A DNA stretch of 18,699 nucleotides from Ghiorsea sp. (GTDB lineage Bacteria; Pseudomonadota; Zetaproteobacteria; Mariprofundales; Mariprofundaceae). The notes below the pieces were generated by a model, which ran no database searches, was not told where the DNA came from, and saw nothing but the letters and a program-made list of their open reading frames with translations. The position numbers and the translations under genes are program-made. Below are positions 7,632 to 15,799 of the stretch, one piece after another (position 1 is the first letter of the stretch; each line of letters opens with the position of its first letter). The stretch is from NCBI GenBank assembly GCA_021772875.1, contig JAJFLD010000082.1:1-18699 (forward strand), in the 5' to 3' direction.

Positions 7632-8580
7632 ACACAAGCCTTATCAACTTTCTTGCCCTACCATTTACATAGCCCAAAGCATAAACAACCAAGCCGTAAT
7701 TAGTGCTTGTTAACCAAGCTCCACTAGTCCTATCGCATGCAAATGCAGTACGATTCAAAAGGTCAGCTGTTCCCGCCCCCGTTAACGGACAAGCATAATA
7801 TCGATTGTCGCCAGGAACCAAATCATTGGCATCATAGTAACCCGTTGGATCAAGAAATCCTGCCAACTCAATATTCACGGTGTAATCATCCACTGGTGCC
7901 GTATAATAATCTGTCATTTGATTGCCACCTGTTACCCACACTAAAGCTCCATTGGTAGGAAAATCCACACCTTCTGTATTGCCATGATGAGGCAATACTG
8001 TGCTATAAGGCGGCATTGCAGGCGCAACATTCCCATAAGAGTCAATGTCCAAACGAATATAACGTGGTAGATTGGTGTGTATTTGAAAAAAGTCAGGGTA
8101 CCCAACAGCGCCATTTGCATACAAGTCCCCACTTTGATAACTAATCACACGAGCATTTAAAAATGAATTATCAAAATACATCATCTGCCCAAACACATCG
8201 TTTATACCATTGTTTATACTATCCTCACCAGAAGAATTCATTGGATTAGCGCGCCACTCCGAGTAATCTCCTACAGTAGATGGTGCCAGCAAGCCTGGGC
8301 GCGCAACAGGCTCATCAAAAGATGTATTACCATTTGCTCTAACGGCTTGAGGGTAAGTATAGCTATCGAATTCAGCATCATTACTAAGCGACCATCTCAT
8401 ATAATTCACCGCCGTTTCGGCATAATAAAAAGCTTCTGTTGATGATTCTGCTGAAGCACTATTCTTTTGAGAAGATTCAACACCAAAGTACACCGCTGTT
8501 GTTAACATCGTCATCAACAACAGCATCACCAAAGATGTTGCTAAAACAAACCCTCCATCAGTCCTATTAATTCGATTCAT
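7615..8580 (-). CDS. pilX: PilX-like minor pilin / pilus assembly protein
   Basis: This 321-residue protein starts at ATG 8580, overlapping the pilW stop as TGATG, with AAGGA 7 bases upstream; an in-frame TTG at 8598 is less likely. A short leader MNRINRTDGG is followed by a hydrophobic helix FVLATSLVMLLLMTMLTTAV, fitting a type IV prepilin cleaved after Gly10. The usual Glu at mature position 5 is replaced by Thr, in keeping with the PilX/GspK side of the family. The segment EAFYYAETAVNYMRW (about 50-64) resembles the PilX N-terminal domain. The C-terminal portion is longer than the roughly 170-200 residues usual for PilX and shows no motif I recognise; it has two late cysteines. Family and position (fimT-pilV-pilW-pilX) agree. 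It probably forms part of the minor pilin complex that primes pilus assembly. Confidence 0.8.
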   Translation of the reverse strand: MNRINRTDGGFVLATSLVMLLLMTMLTTAVYFGVESSQKNSASAESSTEAFYYAETAVNYMRWSLSNDAEFDSYTYPQAVRANGNTSFDEPVARPGLLAPSTVGDYSEWRANPMNSSGEDSINNGINDVFGQMMYFDNSFLNARVISYQSGDLYANGAVGYPDFFQIHTNLPRYIRLDIDSYGNVAPAMPPYSTVLPHHGNTEGVDFPTNGALVWVTGGNQMTDYYTAPVDDYTVNIELAGFLDPTGYYDANDLVPGDNRYYACPLTGAGTADLLNRTAFACDRTSGAWLTSTNYGLVVYALGYVNGRARKLIRLVYVRNW

Positions 8581-9137
8581 CACATATTCCTTGGCCAAAC
8601 TTTAACCGACAATTTAATATTTTTAATGTTTTGGTCTTTATCTACATATTCAGAAGTCAATATTATTTTTTTTACCGTAACCATATTCGCTATCGTATTT
8701 ACATTTGGTATCACAGTAATTCCAGTGGCTGCTTGCATATTGCGAATCAACTCTTGCCCCTGAACATTCCCACTCTTTTTCCAATTTATCCACGGGGAGG
8801 GGTGAGTTGCATTTACAGGCCTTAAAGAAAATGCTCCAGTGTATTGATCAGATAGACATGCTGTAGTAAGCACTGTCAGGGATCCAAAGGGTTCATAGCG
8901 CAATGCACTATCCGCCACATTCCAGCAAACCTTACTAGAGTTCCTAAGTTCAGTTTGCATAATCTGAGAAGCTAAAAAAAGATCAGCCATAACGTCTGAT
9001 TTTAAATTTAGCACTCTTGCAGTCTGTGTCTGAGAAACGAACAAAGAAGTCATGCCTGCGAGAACCACAAGTGCAACCACCATCGTTACCATCAATTCAA
9101 TTAAACTAAATCCCTTTTGCACATGAGAATCATTCAT
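8580..9137 (-). CDS. pilW: PilW-family minor pilin
   Basis: This is a 185-residue prepilin with leader MNDSHVQKG, cleavage before Phe and mature N-terminus FSLIELMVTMVVALVVLAGM, including Glu at +5 for N-methylation and filament packing. The PilW-type N-terminal helix continues with SLFVSQTQTARVLNLKSDVMADLFLAS. The periplasmic part has two cysteines (CWNV and TACL) that could form a disulfide. It is shorter than many PilW proteins. The ATG at 9137 overlaps the pilV stop by one base (TAATG), with AAGG 8 bases upstream, and its own stop overlaps the pilX start. It acts with the other minor pilins at the pilus tip or base; the exact order is not visible from the sequence. Confidence 0.88.
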   Translation of the reverse strand: MNDSHVQKGFSLIELMVTMVVALVVLAGMTSLFVSQTQTARVLNLKSDVMADLFLASQIMQTELRNSSKVCWNVADSALRYEPFGSLTVLTTACLSDQYTGAFSLRPVNATHPSPWINWKKSGNVQGQELIRNMQAATGITVIPNVNTIANMVTVKKIILTSEYVDKDQNIKNIKLSVKVWPRNM

Positions 9138-9613
9138 TAGCGTTGCCTTATGTGTGTCAACAGTACAAATCGCGTTTTCCCATTATTCACCCATGAAACT
9201 TTGACCGATCTAAGTGGTATAACATTTGCATAATTGTCTACTAAATTACCCATTACCACACCTCCAGGCGTCGCAAGAGGAGCTTGAGCAGCTCTTTGGC
9301 TCGCAACAATGTCAAACGAAACAGGAGTGCCTTCTGCCGCCTTGCACCCAGTCCTTGTGACGGCACCTGGCTGCGGAACAGCTATAATTTCTTGAGCAAC
9401 ACCCAAACAGTCCAGTGTAATAACATTCGTATGTTGCCACCCCTCTAAAATCTGTTCGGCCATATGCACTGCCGATAAGCGCTGCTGGGAAACGCCTTCA
9501 GATTGAATACTTGCCAAATAAAAGCTCCCCAACGCCAACATCCCTACTGACACAATTACCATTGCAACCATCATCTCAATCAAACTGAAACCTTTATTTG
9601 AATACCCAAACAT
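9137..9613 (-). CDS. pilV: PilV-family minor pilin
   Basis: This prepilin has the mature N-terminus FSLIEMMVAMVIVSVGMLAL, typical of PilV/GspI proteins, with Glu+5. I choose ATG 9613, which overlaps the fimT stop as TAATG like the other junctions and has a weak GAGA about 9 bases upstream; the leader is then MFGYSNKG and the protein 158 residues. An in-frame ATG at 9631 would add six residues but has no ribosome site. After the helix comes the family-like segment SAVHMAEQILEGW (about 46-58), then two cysteines that may pair (C68 and C89 approximately). It lies second in the minor-pilin operon. Confidence 0.88.
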   Translation of the reverse strand: MFGYSNKGFSLIEMMVAMVIVSVGMLALGSFYLASIQSEGVSQQRLSAVHMAEQILEGWQHTNVITLDCLGVAQEIIAVPQPGAVTRTGCKAAEGTPVSFDIVASQRAAQAPLATPGGVVMGNLVDNYANVIPLRSVKVSWVNNGKTRFVLLTHIRQR

Positions 9614-10179
9614 TACAAAAAGTCTCGGCATGTCACTGCAGGAGCACTCATATCCCCAGCACTGGGTTTATCCAAAACATAAGCTCTCCCTATCATGTTG
9701 ATCCTTACACACTTATAATAATTGCCAACCTTTAACTTTACTGTGCCTGCATTTGATACACTACCACGGCTTTTAAATGTAATGCCCAAATTAGCATTTG
9801 TGGTTACAGCCAAACTAGGCGAATATTGACTCAACTCTATTTGTGTATTTGAGCACATTGCACAAACACCTGCATTATTATCATCATAAGTAAATGTTTG
9901 GTTGATTGTATCAAACGTAACTACAACATCGCGCGTATCAGCAACCGCTAAAGAACGGGCTTGTTTTAATTTAGCAAGCAATGATACTGTAGCGTTATTA
10001 ACTGCTGCATGTTCCATTTGAGACTTTAACTCTGGTACCGCCACCGCTGTCAAGATGCCTAAAATTGCAATTACAACCATTAGCTCTAGCAATGTGAACC
10101 CAGCTTGATGATATGCTGACTCTTGCCGCAAGGGCAACTTTTCGCTTAGGCTTGGCGATATGCGTTGGATTCCATTCAT
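9613..10179 (-). CDS. fimT: FimT/GspH-type minor pilin
   Basis: This prepilin is 188 residues from ATG 10179. Leader peptide 1-27 ends in HQAG and the mature N-terminus is FTLLELMVVIAILGILTAVAVPELKSQ, with Glu+5 and the Pro typical of the major-pilin-like helix. The GspH/FimT domain follows (LLAKLKQARSLAVADTRDVVVTF). A CAMC motif lies mid-domain and another Cys near the C-terminus. The leader is long for the family and the start is uncertain: the good ribosome-like site AAGGAG (10200-10195) is 15 bases from this ATG, and upstream only TTG codons are in frame. The first 20 bases of the gene overlap the 5' end of the divergent mrcA gene. It is the first gene of the minor-pilin operon; no clear promoter was found. 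Confidence 0.82.
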   Translation of the reverse strand: MNGIQRISPSLSEKLPLRQESAYHQAGFTLLELMVVIAILGILTAVAVPELKSQMEHAAVNNATVSLLAKLKQARSLAVADTRDVVVTFDTINQTFTYDDNNAGVCAMCSNTQIELSQYSPSLAVTTNANLGITFKSRGSVSNAGTVKLKVGNYYKCVRINMIGRAYVLDKPSAGDMSAPAVTCRDFL

Positions 10180-12529
10180 TATAAAACTATCACTCTCCTT
10201 TATGTTACTTGCTGTAATCTGCGTCACAAGTGCGTTTTTGTATTTCTCCAAGGGCTTGCCACAGCTTAACAGCCTTTCTTCTTATCAACCACCCTTAGTC
10301 TCACGTATTTTTAACGACCATGGTGAGCTCATTGCCGAATATGCCGATGAACACCGCATTCTAACACCCATGTCTGAAATCCCTCCCATGGTAAAAGATG
10401 CTTTTCTTGCTGCCGAGGATGAACACTTTTACAGCCATCCTGGCATCAATCCGGCTCGTATTATGGCAGCCATGCTGGCCAATTTAAAGGCCGGGCACAC
10501 CGTGCAGGGTGCATCAACCATTACCCAGCAAGTTGCAAAGAATTTTTTACTTACCAATGAAAAAAGTTATGTTCGCAAAGCCAAAGAGGCCATCCTATCT
10601 TGGCGAATTGAACAAGCATTCAGCAAAGATGATATTTTATACCTCTACCTTAACCACATATTTTTAGGTCGCGGATCTTATGGTGTTACGTCTGCGGCAT
10701 GGCGATACTTCCACAAACGTCTGGATGAGCTTACCTTAGGTGAAGCCGCCATGCTTGCAGGCCTGCCCAAAGCCCCTAGCACTTACGCACCTCATCTCAA
10801 CAACGAACGCGCCACCCAAAGGCGAGATACTGTGCTGCTCCAAATGCAACGCTCAGGTTTTGCTTCTGCCGCGGATGTTGGCAAAGCGCTCAAGGAGCCG
10901 CTGATTGTTGCCCCACTACCTGCCCGAAAATTAAATAATGCATATGCCAGCTTAGTTCACGAAACCCTTATCAACACTTTTGGCCGTGCAACCTTACGCC
11001 GCCAAGGTTTGAGCATTATTGTGCCCTATGATGAAGCTATTGAAGATGCATCCGTGCACGCTTTGAGAAAAGGCGTGCTCAATCTCGAGAGGCAGCAGCC
11101 TTATTTACCTCCAAAACACCATGAAAAAATTTCGTGGGCATCGCTGCTAGAAAATTGGAAAGACAATGCTTCTGAAAACACCAACCCATTAGCCGCAGAT
11201 GAGCTCATGCCAGCTTTGATTGAAAGTGTAAAAAAAGATGGCTCCTTGCTTGTCAACGATGGCACTCATCAATGGCAACTCAGCGCCCCTGATTGGACTT
11301 GGGATGATAAGGATATTGAATACACCCCAGAGCGACCAAAACATTGGGTCGCAGGTGATGAGATTTTATTACGCGGTGACGGCCAAGGTGGCGTTGAGCT
11401 CACTCAAAAACCAAGCATTGAATCCGCCCTTTACAGTGTTGATTTAAAACGTGGCACCGTACTGGCTCGTGTGGGTGGTTTTGATTTTGATTTTGGTGAT
11501 TTTGATCGTGTAAGCCAAGCCAAGCGACAGCCCGGCTCATCTTTTAAACCTTTTTTATACACAACAGCCCTAGAAAAAGGGTTTACCCCTGCAACCATCG
11601 TGGTGGATGCGCCCATTGTGTTTGATAGTCAATCAACAGATGATTTTTGGCGGCCTGAAAATTATGGCAATCGTTTTGCAGGCCCTGTCACTCTTCGCAA
11701 TGCTTTAGAACACTCGCGCAATCTTGTGGCTATTCGGGTCTTACAAGACATTGGCATCAATACTTTTTTGCGTCGTTTGCGCGATTATCCTTTTGATCAA
11801 AAATTTCCAAAACAGCTTGCTCTTGCCTTGGGTGTCACTGAAGTTACGCCTGAACAAATGGTTGAATCATACATTGTCATTGCCAGTGGTGGGCTCAAAT
11901 ATAAACCTGTAGCTGTACAACAAGTGCAAGATCGTAATGGCCAAACACTTCACCGCTCTGTGGCAGGAAACCGTTGTCAAACTTGCCATGCCGACCCTGT
12001 GTTTGCCGTCAATGAAGTGATGCGCCCTGCCGAACGTATTTTGGATCCTGTTGATGCCTTCCTCATTCAAAACATGATGACAGGTGTTGTCCAACGCGGC
12101 ACAGCCCGTAAAGCCCGCGTGCTCAAGCGCCCTGTGGCGGGTAAAACAGGCACAACCAATCAACAAATTGATGCATGGTTTATGGGATTCACGCCACAAG
12201 TATTAACTGGTGTTTGGGTAGGCAAGGATACCCCATCTCCTATGGGTAGAAAGGCAACCGGCAGTGGCGCGGCATTGCCCATCTGGATTGAAGCTATGCA
12301 AGCTATGCATAACAAGCGTCCTATTGTTGATTTTCACGTGCCTGAACAAGGCATTGAATGGGCAGCTATTGATGCCAAAACAGGTTTATTAGCTGGGCCG
12401 TCAACACGATACCCCTTCCTGGAAGCCTTCCGAGAAGGCACTGCGCCAACAGAAATAAGCCCCGACACCAGAGTAGAACAAGGCAATGACAACAAAGAAC
12501 CTACTGATTTCTTCAACACCGAACTATAA
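10160..12529 (+). CDS. mrcA: Penicillin-binding protein 1A (class A, transglycosylase/transpeptidase)
   Basis: This bifunctional peptidoglycan synthase has 789 residues and is anchored by one N-terminal helix (about 6-28). The GT51 transglycosylase domain (about 50-230) shows AAEDEHFYSHPG with catalytic Glu86, QGASTITQQVAKN (116-128), LYLNHIFLGRGSYG (162-175) and GEAAMLAGLPKAPS (194-207). An OB-like insert (about 320-415) marks the PBP1A type. The transpeptidase domain (about 422-715) has SxxK at 460-463, SRN at 519-521 and KTGT at 662-665. Oddity: CQTCH at 606-610 matches a c-type heme attachment site; PBP1A proteins often carry a CxxC here, so it may be structural. ATG 10160 gives the expected charged N-terminus before the helix but has only a weak ribosome site. 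The gene is divergent from fimT with overlapping 5' ends, and is followed 12 bases later by ppnP. Confidence 0.95.
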   Translation: MRWIPFIIKLSLSFMLLAVICVTSAFLYFSKGLPQLNSLSSYQPPLVSRIFNDHGELIAEYADEHRILTPMSEIPPMVKDAFLAAEDEHFYSHPGINPARIMAAMLANLKAGHTVQGASTITQQVAKNFLLTNEKSYVRKAKEAILSWRIEQAFSKDDILYLYLNHIFLGRGSYGVTSAAWRYFHKRLDELTLGEAAMLAGLPKAPSTYAPHLNNERATQRRDTVLLQMQRSGFASAADVGKALKEPLIVAPLPARKLNNAYASLVHETLINTFGRATLRRQGLSIIVPYDEAIEDASVHALRKGVLNLERQQPYLPPKHHEKISWASLLENWKDNASENTNPLAADELMPALIESVKKDGSLLVNDGTHQWQLSAPDWTWDDKDIEYTPERPKHWVAGDEILLRGDGQGGVELTQKPSIESALYSVDLKRGTVLARVGGFDFDFGDFDRVSQAKRQPGSSFKPFLYTTALEKGFTPATIVVDAPIVFDSQSTDDFWRPENYGNRFAGPVTLRNALEHSRNLVAIRVLQDIGINTFLRRLRDYPFDQKFPKQLALALGVTEVTPEQMVESYIVIASGGLKYKPVAVQQVQDRNGQTLHRSVAGNRCQTCHADPVFAVNEVMRPAERILDPVDAFLIQNMMTGVVQRGTARKARVLKRPVAGKTGTTNQQIDAWFMGFTPQVLTGVWVGKDTPSPMGRKATGSGAALPIWIEAMQAMHNKRPIVDFHVPEQGIEWAAIDAKTGLLAGPSTRYPFLEAFREGTAPTEISPDTRVEQGNDNKEPTDFFNTEL

Positions 12530-12541
12530 AGGAACATACCC

Positions 12542-12847
12542 ATGACTTATCAAAATGCGACCATCACCAAAAAAGCCAATGTCTATTTCGACGGCAAAGT
12601 CTCTAGCCGCAACATCATCACTGATGGTGAAAGCAAAACATTAGGTTTCATGCTTGCGGGCTCCTATCACTTCAACACCCAAGCCGCTGAAATCATGGAA
12701 GTGTTGGCTGGTTCTTGTGAAATTTGTTTGCAAGGTTCAACCACTTGGGACACCTATATTGAAGGCCAGTCTTTTAACGTGCCTGCAAATAGTTCTTTTG
12801 ATATCAAAATTACTGAATACCTTGATTACATCTGCCATTTCGCTTGA
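12542..12847 (+). CDS. ppnP: Pyrimidine/purine nucleoside phosphorylase PpnP
   Basis: This 101-residue single-domain cupin of the PpnP (formerly YaiE/UPF0345, DUF1255) family phosphorolyses several nucleosides to base and ribose-1-phosphate in characterised members. Family wording is clear: NVYFDGKVSSRNI (13-25), LGFMLAGSYHFNTQAAEIMEVL (34-55, in two blocks), then WDTYIEGQSFNVPANSSFDIKI and the ending YICHFA. The length matches the E. coli protein (94) closely. ATG 12542 has AAAGGAA about 8 bases upstream. It lies 12 bases after mrcA and 17 bases before uvrA, so the three are probably cotranscribed; no functional link between them is obvious. Confidence 0.93.
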   Translation: MTYQNATITKKANVYFDGKVSSRNIITDGESKTLGFMLAGSYHFNTQAAEIMEVLAGSCEICLQGSTTWDTYIEGQSFNVPANSSFDIKITEYLDYICHFA

Positions 12848-12864
12848 TCAACAAAGGTTAAACA

Positions 12865-15684
12865 TTGAAAAAAGATCATTTTATTCGCGTCCGTGGCGCA
12901 CGTGTGCACAACCTTAAAAACGTTAGCATAGATTTGCCACGCAACAAACTCGTCGTCATCACTGGTGTGTCTGGCTCAGGTAAATCATCACTCGCCTTTG
13001 ATACCCTCTACGCTGAAGGGCAACGCCGTTATGTCGAATCATTATCATCCTATGCTCGCCAATTTTTAGGTATGATGGAGCGCCCTGATGTAGATTCCAT
13101 TGAAGGCTTATCACCTGCCATTTCTATTGAGCAAAAAACCACCAGCCGCAATCCGCGTTCTACAGTTGGCACCATCACTGAAGTTTATGATTATCTGCGT
13201 TTGTTATTTGCCCGTGTGGGTCAGCCTCATTGTTATCAATGTGGTGAAATCATCAGCTCGCAACCTGCAAGTCTGATTATTTCTCAACTCGAATCATTAA
13301 AAGAAGATACCAAACTACAAATCCTTGCTCCCATAGCACGCAACAAAAAAGGTGAGTTTAAAAAAGAGCTTGCCCAAGCTACAAAAGATGGATTTGTGCG
13401 CATTCGCATCAATGGCGAAATCATGCAGCTTGAAGACGCACCAGAACTTGAAAAAAACATTAAACATAATATTGAGCTGGTGATTGATAGGCTGATTATT
13501 CGCAAAGGCATACGCACTCGCCTTGCAGACTCTGTCGAAACAGCCCTTCGTTATGGTGAAGGCATGTTGATTGCTCTTATTGGCAATGATGAAACGCTTT
13601 TTTCTGAAAAATGCGCTTGTGCAGCATGTGGCATTTCTTATCCTGAAATTGAACCGCGGTTATTCTCTTTCAACTCACCCGCTGGTGCATGTTCACAATG
13701 TGATGGCATTGGCAGACAAACTATTTTTGACCCAGCCTTGGTTGTCCCTCATCCTGAATTAACCCTTGATCAAGGTGCTGTTGATCCATGGGGTGGCCGT
13801 GAAACATTTATGTATCGCCAAACCATTGAAGCCGTTGCTCAATTTATGGGTGCTGACATGCACACACCTTTTGAGCAGCTGTCCGCCGAAGCACAAAAAG
13901 CAATTTTATATGGCACAGGGCGCAAAAAAGTTGATTTTGTTTTTGAAACGGCAACCCAAGCACGCACAGTAAGCCGCCCATTTGAGGGTGTGATTCACAA
14001 TCTGGATCGCCGCTACAAAGAAACAAGCTCTGATGATGTGCGCGAAGAATTATCGAAATACATCAATGCCATTGATTGCCCAAAATGTGAAGGCTCGCGT
14101 TTGAACACAACCGCACGCCATGTTTTGCTTGGTGGATTATCATTGCCAACGATTTGTAAGCTACCTTTAAGGGAAACTCAGCTTTGGATACAGCAACTTC
14201 AACTGAACAAACAAGATCAAGAAATTGCTGAAAAAGTGCTTGAAGAGATTTCAGCGCGTTTGGGTTTTATGATCGAAGTTGGCCTTGATTATTTAAGTCT
14301 GAACCGCACATCAGGCACTTTATCTGGTGGTGAAGCTCAACGCATCCGCCTTGCTACTCAAATTGGTTCTGCTTTGGTGGGTGTGCTTTATATTTTGGAT
14401 GAACCATCCATTGGTTTGCATCAGCGCGACAATGATAGATTACTTGGCACCTTAAAACGACTCCGTGATTTGGGTAATTCAGTGATTGTCGTGGAACATG
14501 ACGAAGATGCCATTCGCACAGCCGATTTTGTGGTTGATATGGGGCCATTGGCTGGTGAGCATGGTGGTGAAATTGTAGCATCGGGTAGCTTGAAAGATAT
14601 TCTCGCCAAAAAAACACTTACTTCAGATTATTTAACAGGTCGCAAAGCTATTAAAATACCCAAACGCCGTCCTGTGCCTAAAAAACATCCCATGCTTGGT
14701 ATAGTTGGAGCAACCGAACACAACTTAAACCATGTTACGGCAGAATTTCCTATTGCCCGTTTCACTTGTGTCACAGGTGTTTCTGGCTCTGGAAAATCAA
14801 CGCTTACCTTGGACACGCTTTACCGTGCTTTTGCACGTGCTAAAGGTTTGAAAACAGAGCGGGTAGGCAACCACACCGCACTCATTGGCGAAGATCAACT
14901 CGATAAAATTATTGATATTGACCAAAGCCCTATTGGCAGAACACCTCGCTCAAACCCTGCGACATACACAGGCATATTCACACCCATTCGTGAGTTGTTT
15001 GCTGCCGTACCTGAATCACGCGCACGCGGCTACAAACCTGGTCGATTTTCTTTTAATGTGAAAAGTGGTCGCTGTGAAGCATGTCAGGGTGATGGCATGA
15101 TTAAAGTAGAAATGCACTTTTTACCCGATGTTTATGTCAACTGTGAAACATGCCAAGGCAAACGTTATAATCGTGAAACTTTGGACGTGCGGTATAAAGG
15201 TAAAACCATTGATGAAGTCTTAAATTTAACAGTCGAAGAAGGTGCCGCGTTTTTTGATGCCGTGCCCTCACTCAAAAACCGCCTCAATACCCTACAACAA
15301 GTTGGTTTGGGTTATATTCGCTTGGGTCAGGCTGCAACTACGCTTTCAGGTGGTGAAGCACAACGCGTCAAACTTGCCAAAGAACTCGCTCGCAAAGCTA
15401 CAGGTGATACTTTATATATCTTAGATGAACCCACCACTGGCCTGCACTTCGCCGATGTTGATAAATTGCTTGATGTATTACATGCCTTAGTCAATCGCGG
15501 TAACACTGTGATTGTGATTGAGCATAACCTTGATGTCATCAAAACCGCAGATTGGGTTATCGACATGGGCCCAGAAGGTGGTGATAAAGGCGGACAAGTC
15601 ATGGTCGCTGGCACACCTGAAACAGTAGCTAAACATAAATCTTCATGGACAGGTAAATACCTTCAACCACACCTAAAATATTAA
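12865..15684 (+). CDS. uvrA: UvrABC excision nuclease subunit A
   Basis: UvrA recognises DNA damage and loads UvrB in nucleotide excision repair; it acts as a cytoplasmic ABC-type ATPase dimer. The 939 residues match the family length (about 940). The start is TTG 12865 with AAGG 7 bases upstream, giving the family-typical beginning IRVRGARVHNLKNV. Seen in order: Walker A GVSGSGKS (34-41), zinc site C252/C255/C276/C279, ABC signature LSGGEAQ (486-492), LDEPSIGLHQRDN Walker B region, second Walker A GVSGSGKS (638-645), zinc site C737/C740/C760/C763, second signature (827-833) and LDEPTTGLH. An extra CxxC pair at 123/126 lies in the UvrB-binding region. No key residue is missing. No terminator follows; the next gene begins 115 bases later. 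Confidence 0.98.
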   Translation: MKKDHFIRVRGARVHNLKNVSIDLPRNKLVVITGVSGSGKSSLAFDTLYAEGQRRYVESLSSYARQFLGMMERPDVDSIEGLSPAISIEQKTTSRNPRSTVGTITEVYDYLRLLFARVGQPHCYQCGEIISSQPASLIISQLESLKEDTKLQILAPIARNKKGEFKKELAQATKDGFVRIRINGEIMQLEDAPELEKNIKHNIELVIDRLIIRKGIRTRLADSVETALRYGEGMLIALIGNDETLFSEKCACAACGISYPEIEPRLFSFNSPAGACSQCDGIGRQTIFDPALVVPHPELTLDQGAVDPWGGRETFMYRQTIEAVAQFMGADMHTPFEQLSAEAQKAILYGTGRKKVDFVFETATQARTVSRPFEGVIHNLDRRYKETSSDDVREELSKYINAIDCPKCEGSRLNTTARHVLLGGLSLPTICKLPLRETQLWIQQLQLNKQDQEIAEKVLEEISARLGFMIEVGLDYLSLNRTSGTLSGGEAQRIRLATQIGSALVGVLYILDEPSIGLHQRDNDRLLGTLKRLRDLGNSVIVVEHDEDAIRTADFVVDMGPLAGEHGGEIVASGSLKDILAKKTLTSDYLTGRKAIKIPKRRPVPKKHPMLGIVGATEHNLNHVTAEFPIARFTCVTGVSGSGKSTLTLDTLYRAFARAKGLKTERVGNHTALIGEDQLDKIIDIDQSPIGRTPRSNPATYTGIFTPIRELFAAVPESRARGYKPGRFSFNVKSGRCEACQGDGMIKVEMHFLPDVYVNCETCQGKRYNRETLDVRYKGKTIDEVLNLTVEEGAAFFDAVPSLKNRLNTLQQVGLGYIRLGQAATTLSGGEAQRVKLAKELARKATGDTLYILDEPTTGLHFADVDKLLDVLHALVNRGNTVIVIEHNLDVIKTADWVIDMGPEGGDKGGQVMVAGTPETVAKHKSSWTGKYLQPHLKY

Positions 15685-15763
15685 GCTTACTCCAAATAAT
15701 ATAATTTCCTTAACATTTGATTCATTCTAAGTTTAGCGACTACACATAGTATTCACCTCAGAC

Positions 15764-15783
15764 TTATCGAATGTTATCGAATG
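15764..15783 (+). repeat. 10-bp tandem duplication upstream of diheme cytochrome
   Basis: TTATCGAATG occurs twice in direct succession (15764-15773 and 15774-15783), ending 16 bases before the cytochrome start and just upstream of its ribosome site. It may be a regulator-binding site or a chance slippage product; the sequence alone does not decide. Confidence 0.6.
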
Positions 15784-15799
15784 AACACAAAGGAACGAG

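Noticed and set aside
10195..10229. Weak minus-strand promoter for fimT (TTGTGA, 16 bases, TAACAT)
   Set aside because: Both boxes match only 4 of 6 and the predicted start would fall on the ribosome-like AAGGAG, so the call is not supported.
13231..13242. CxxC pairs in UvrA as heme or unusual redox sites
   Set aside because: UvrA is cytoplasmic, the motifs are not followed by His, and paired CxxC zinc sites are normal for the family.
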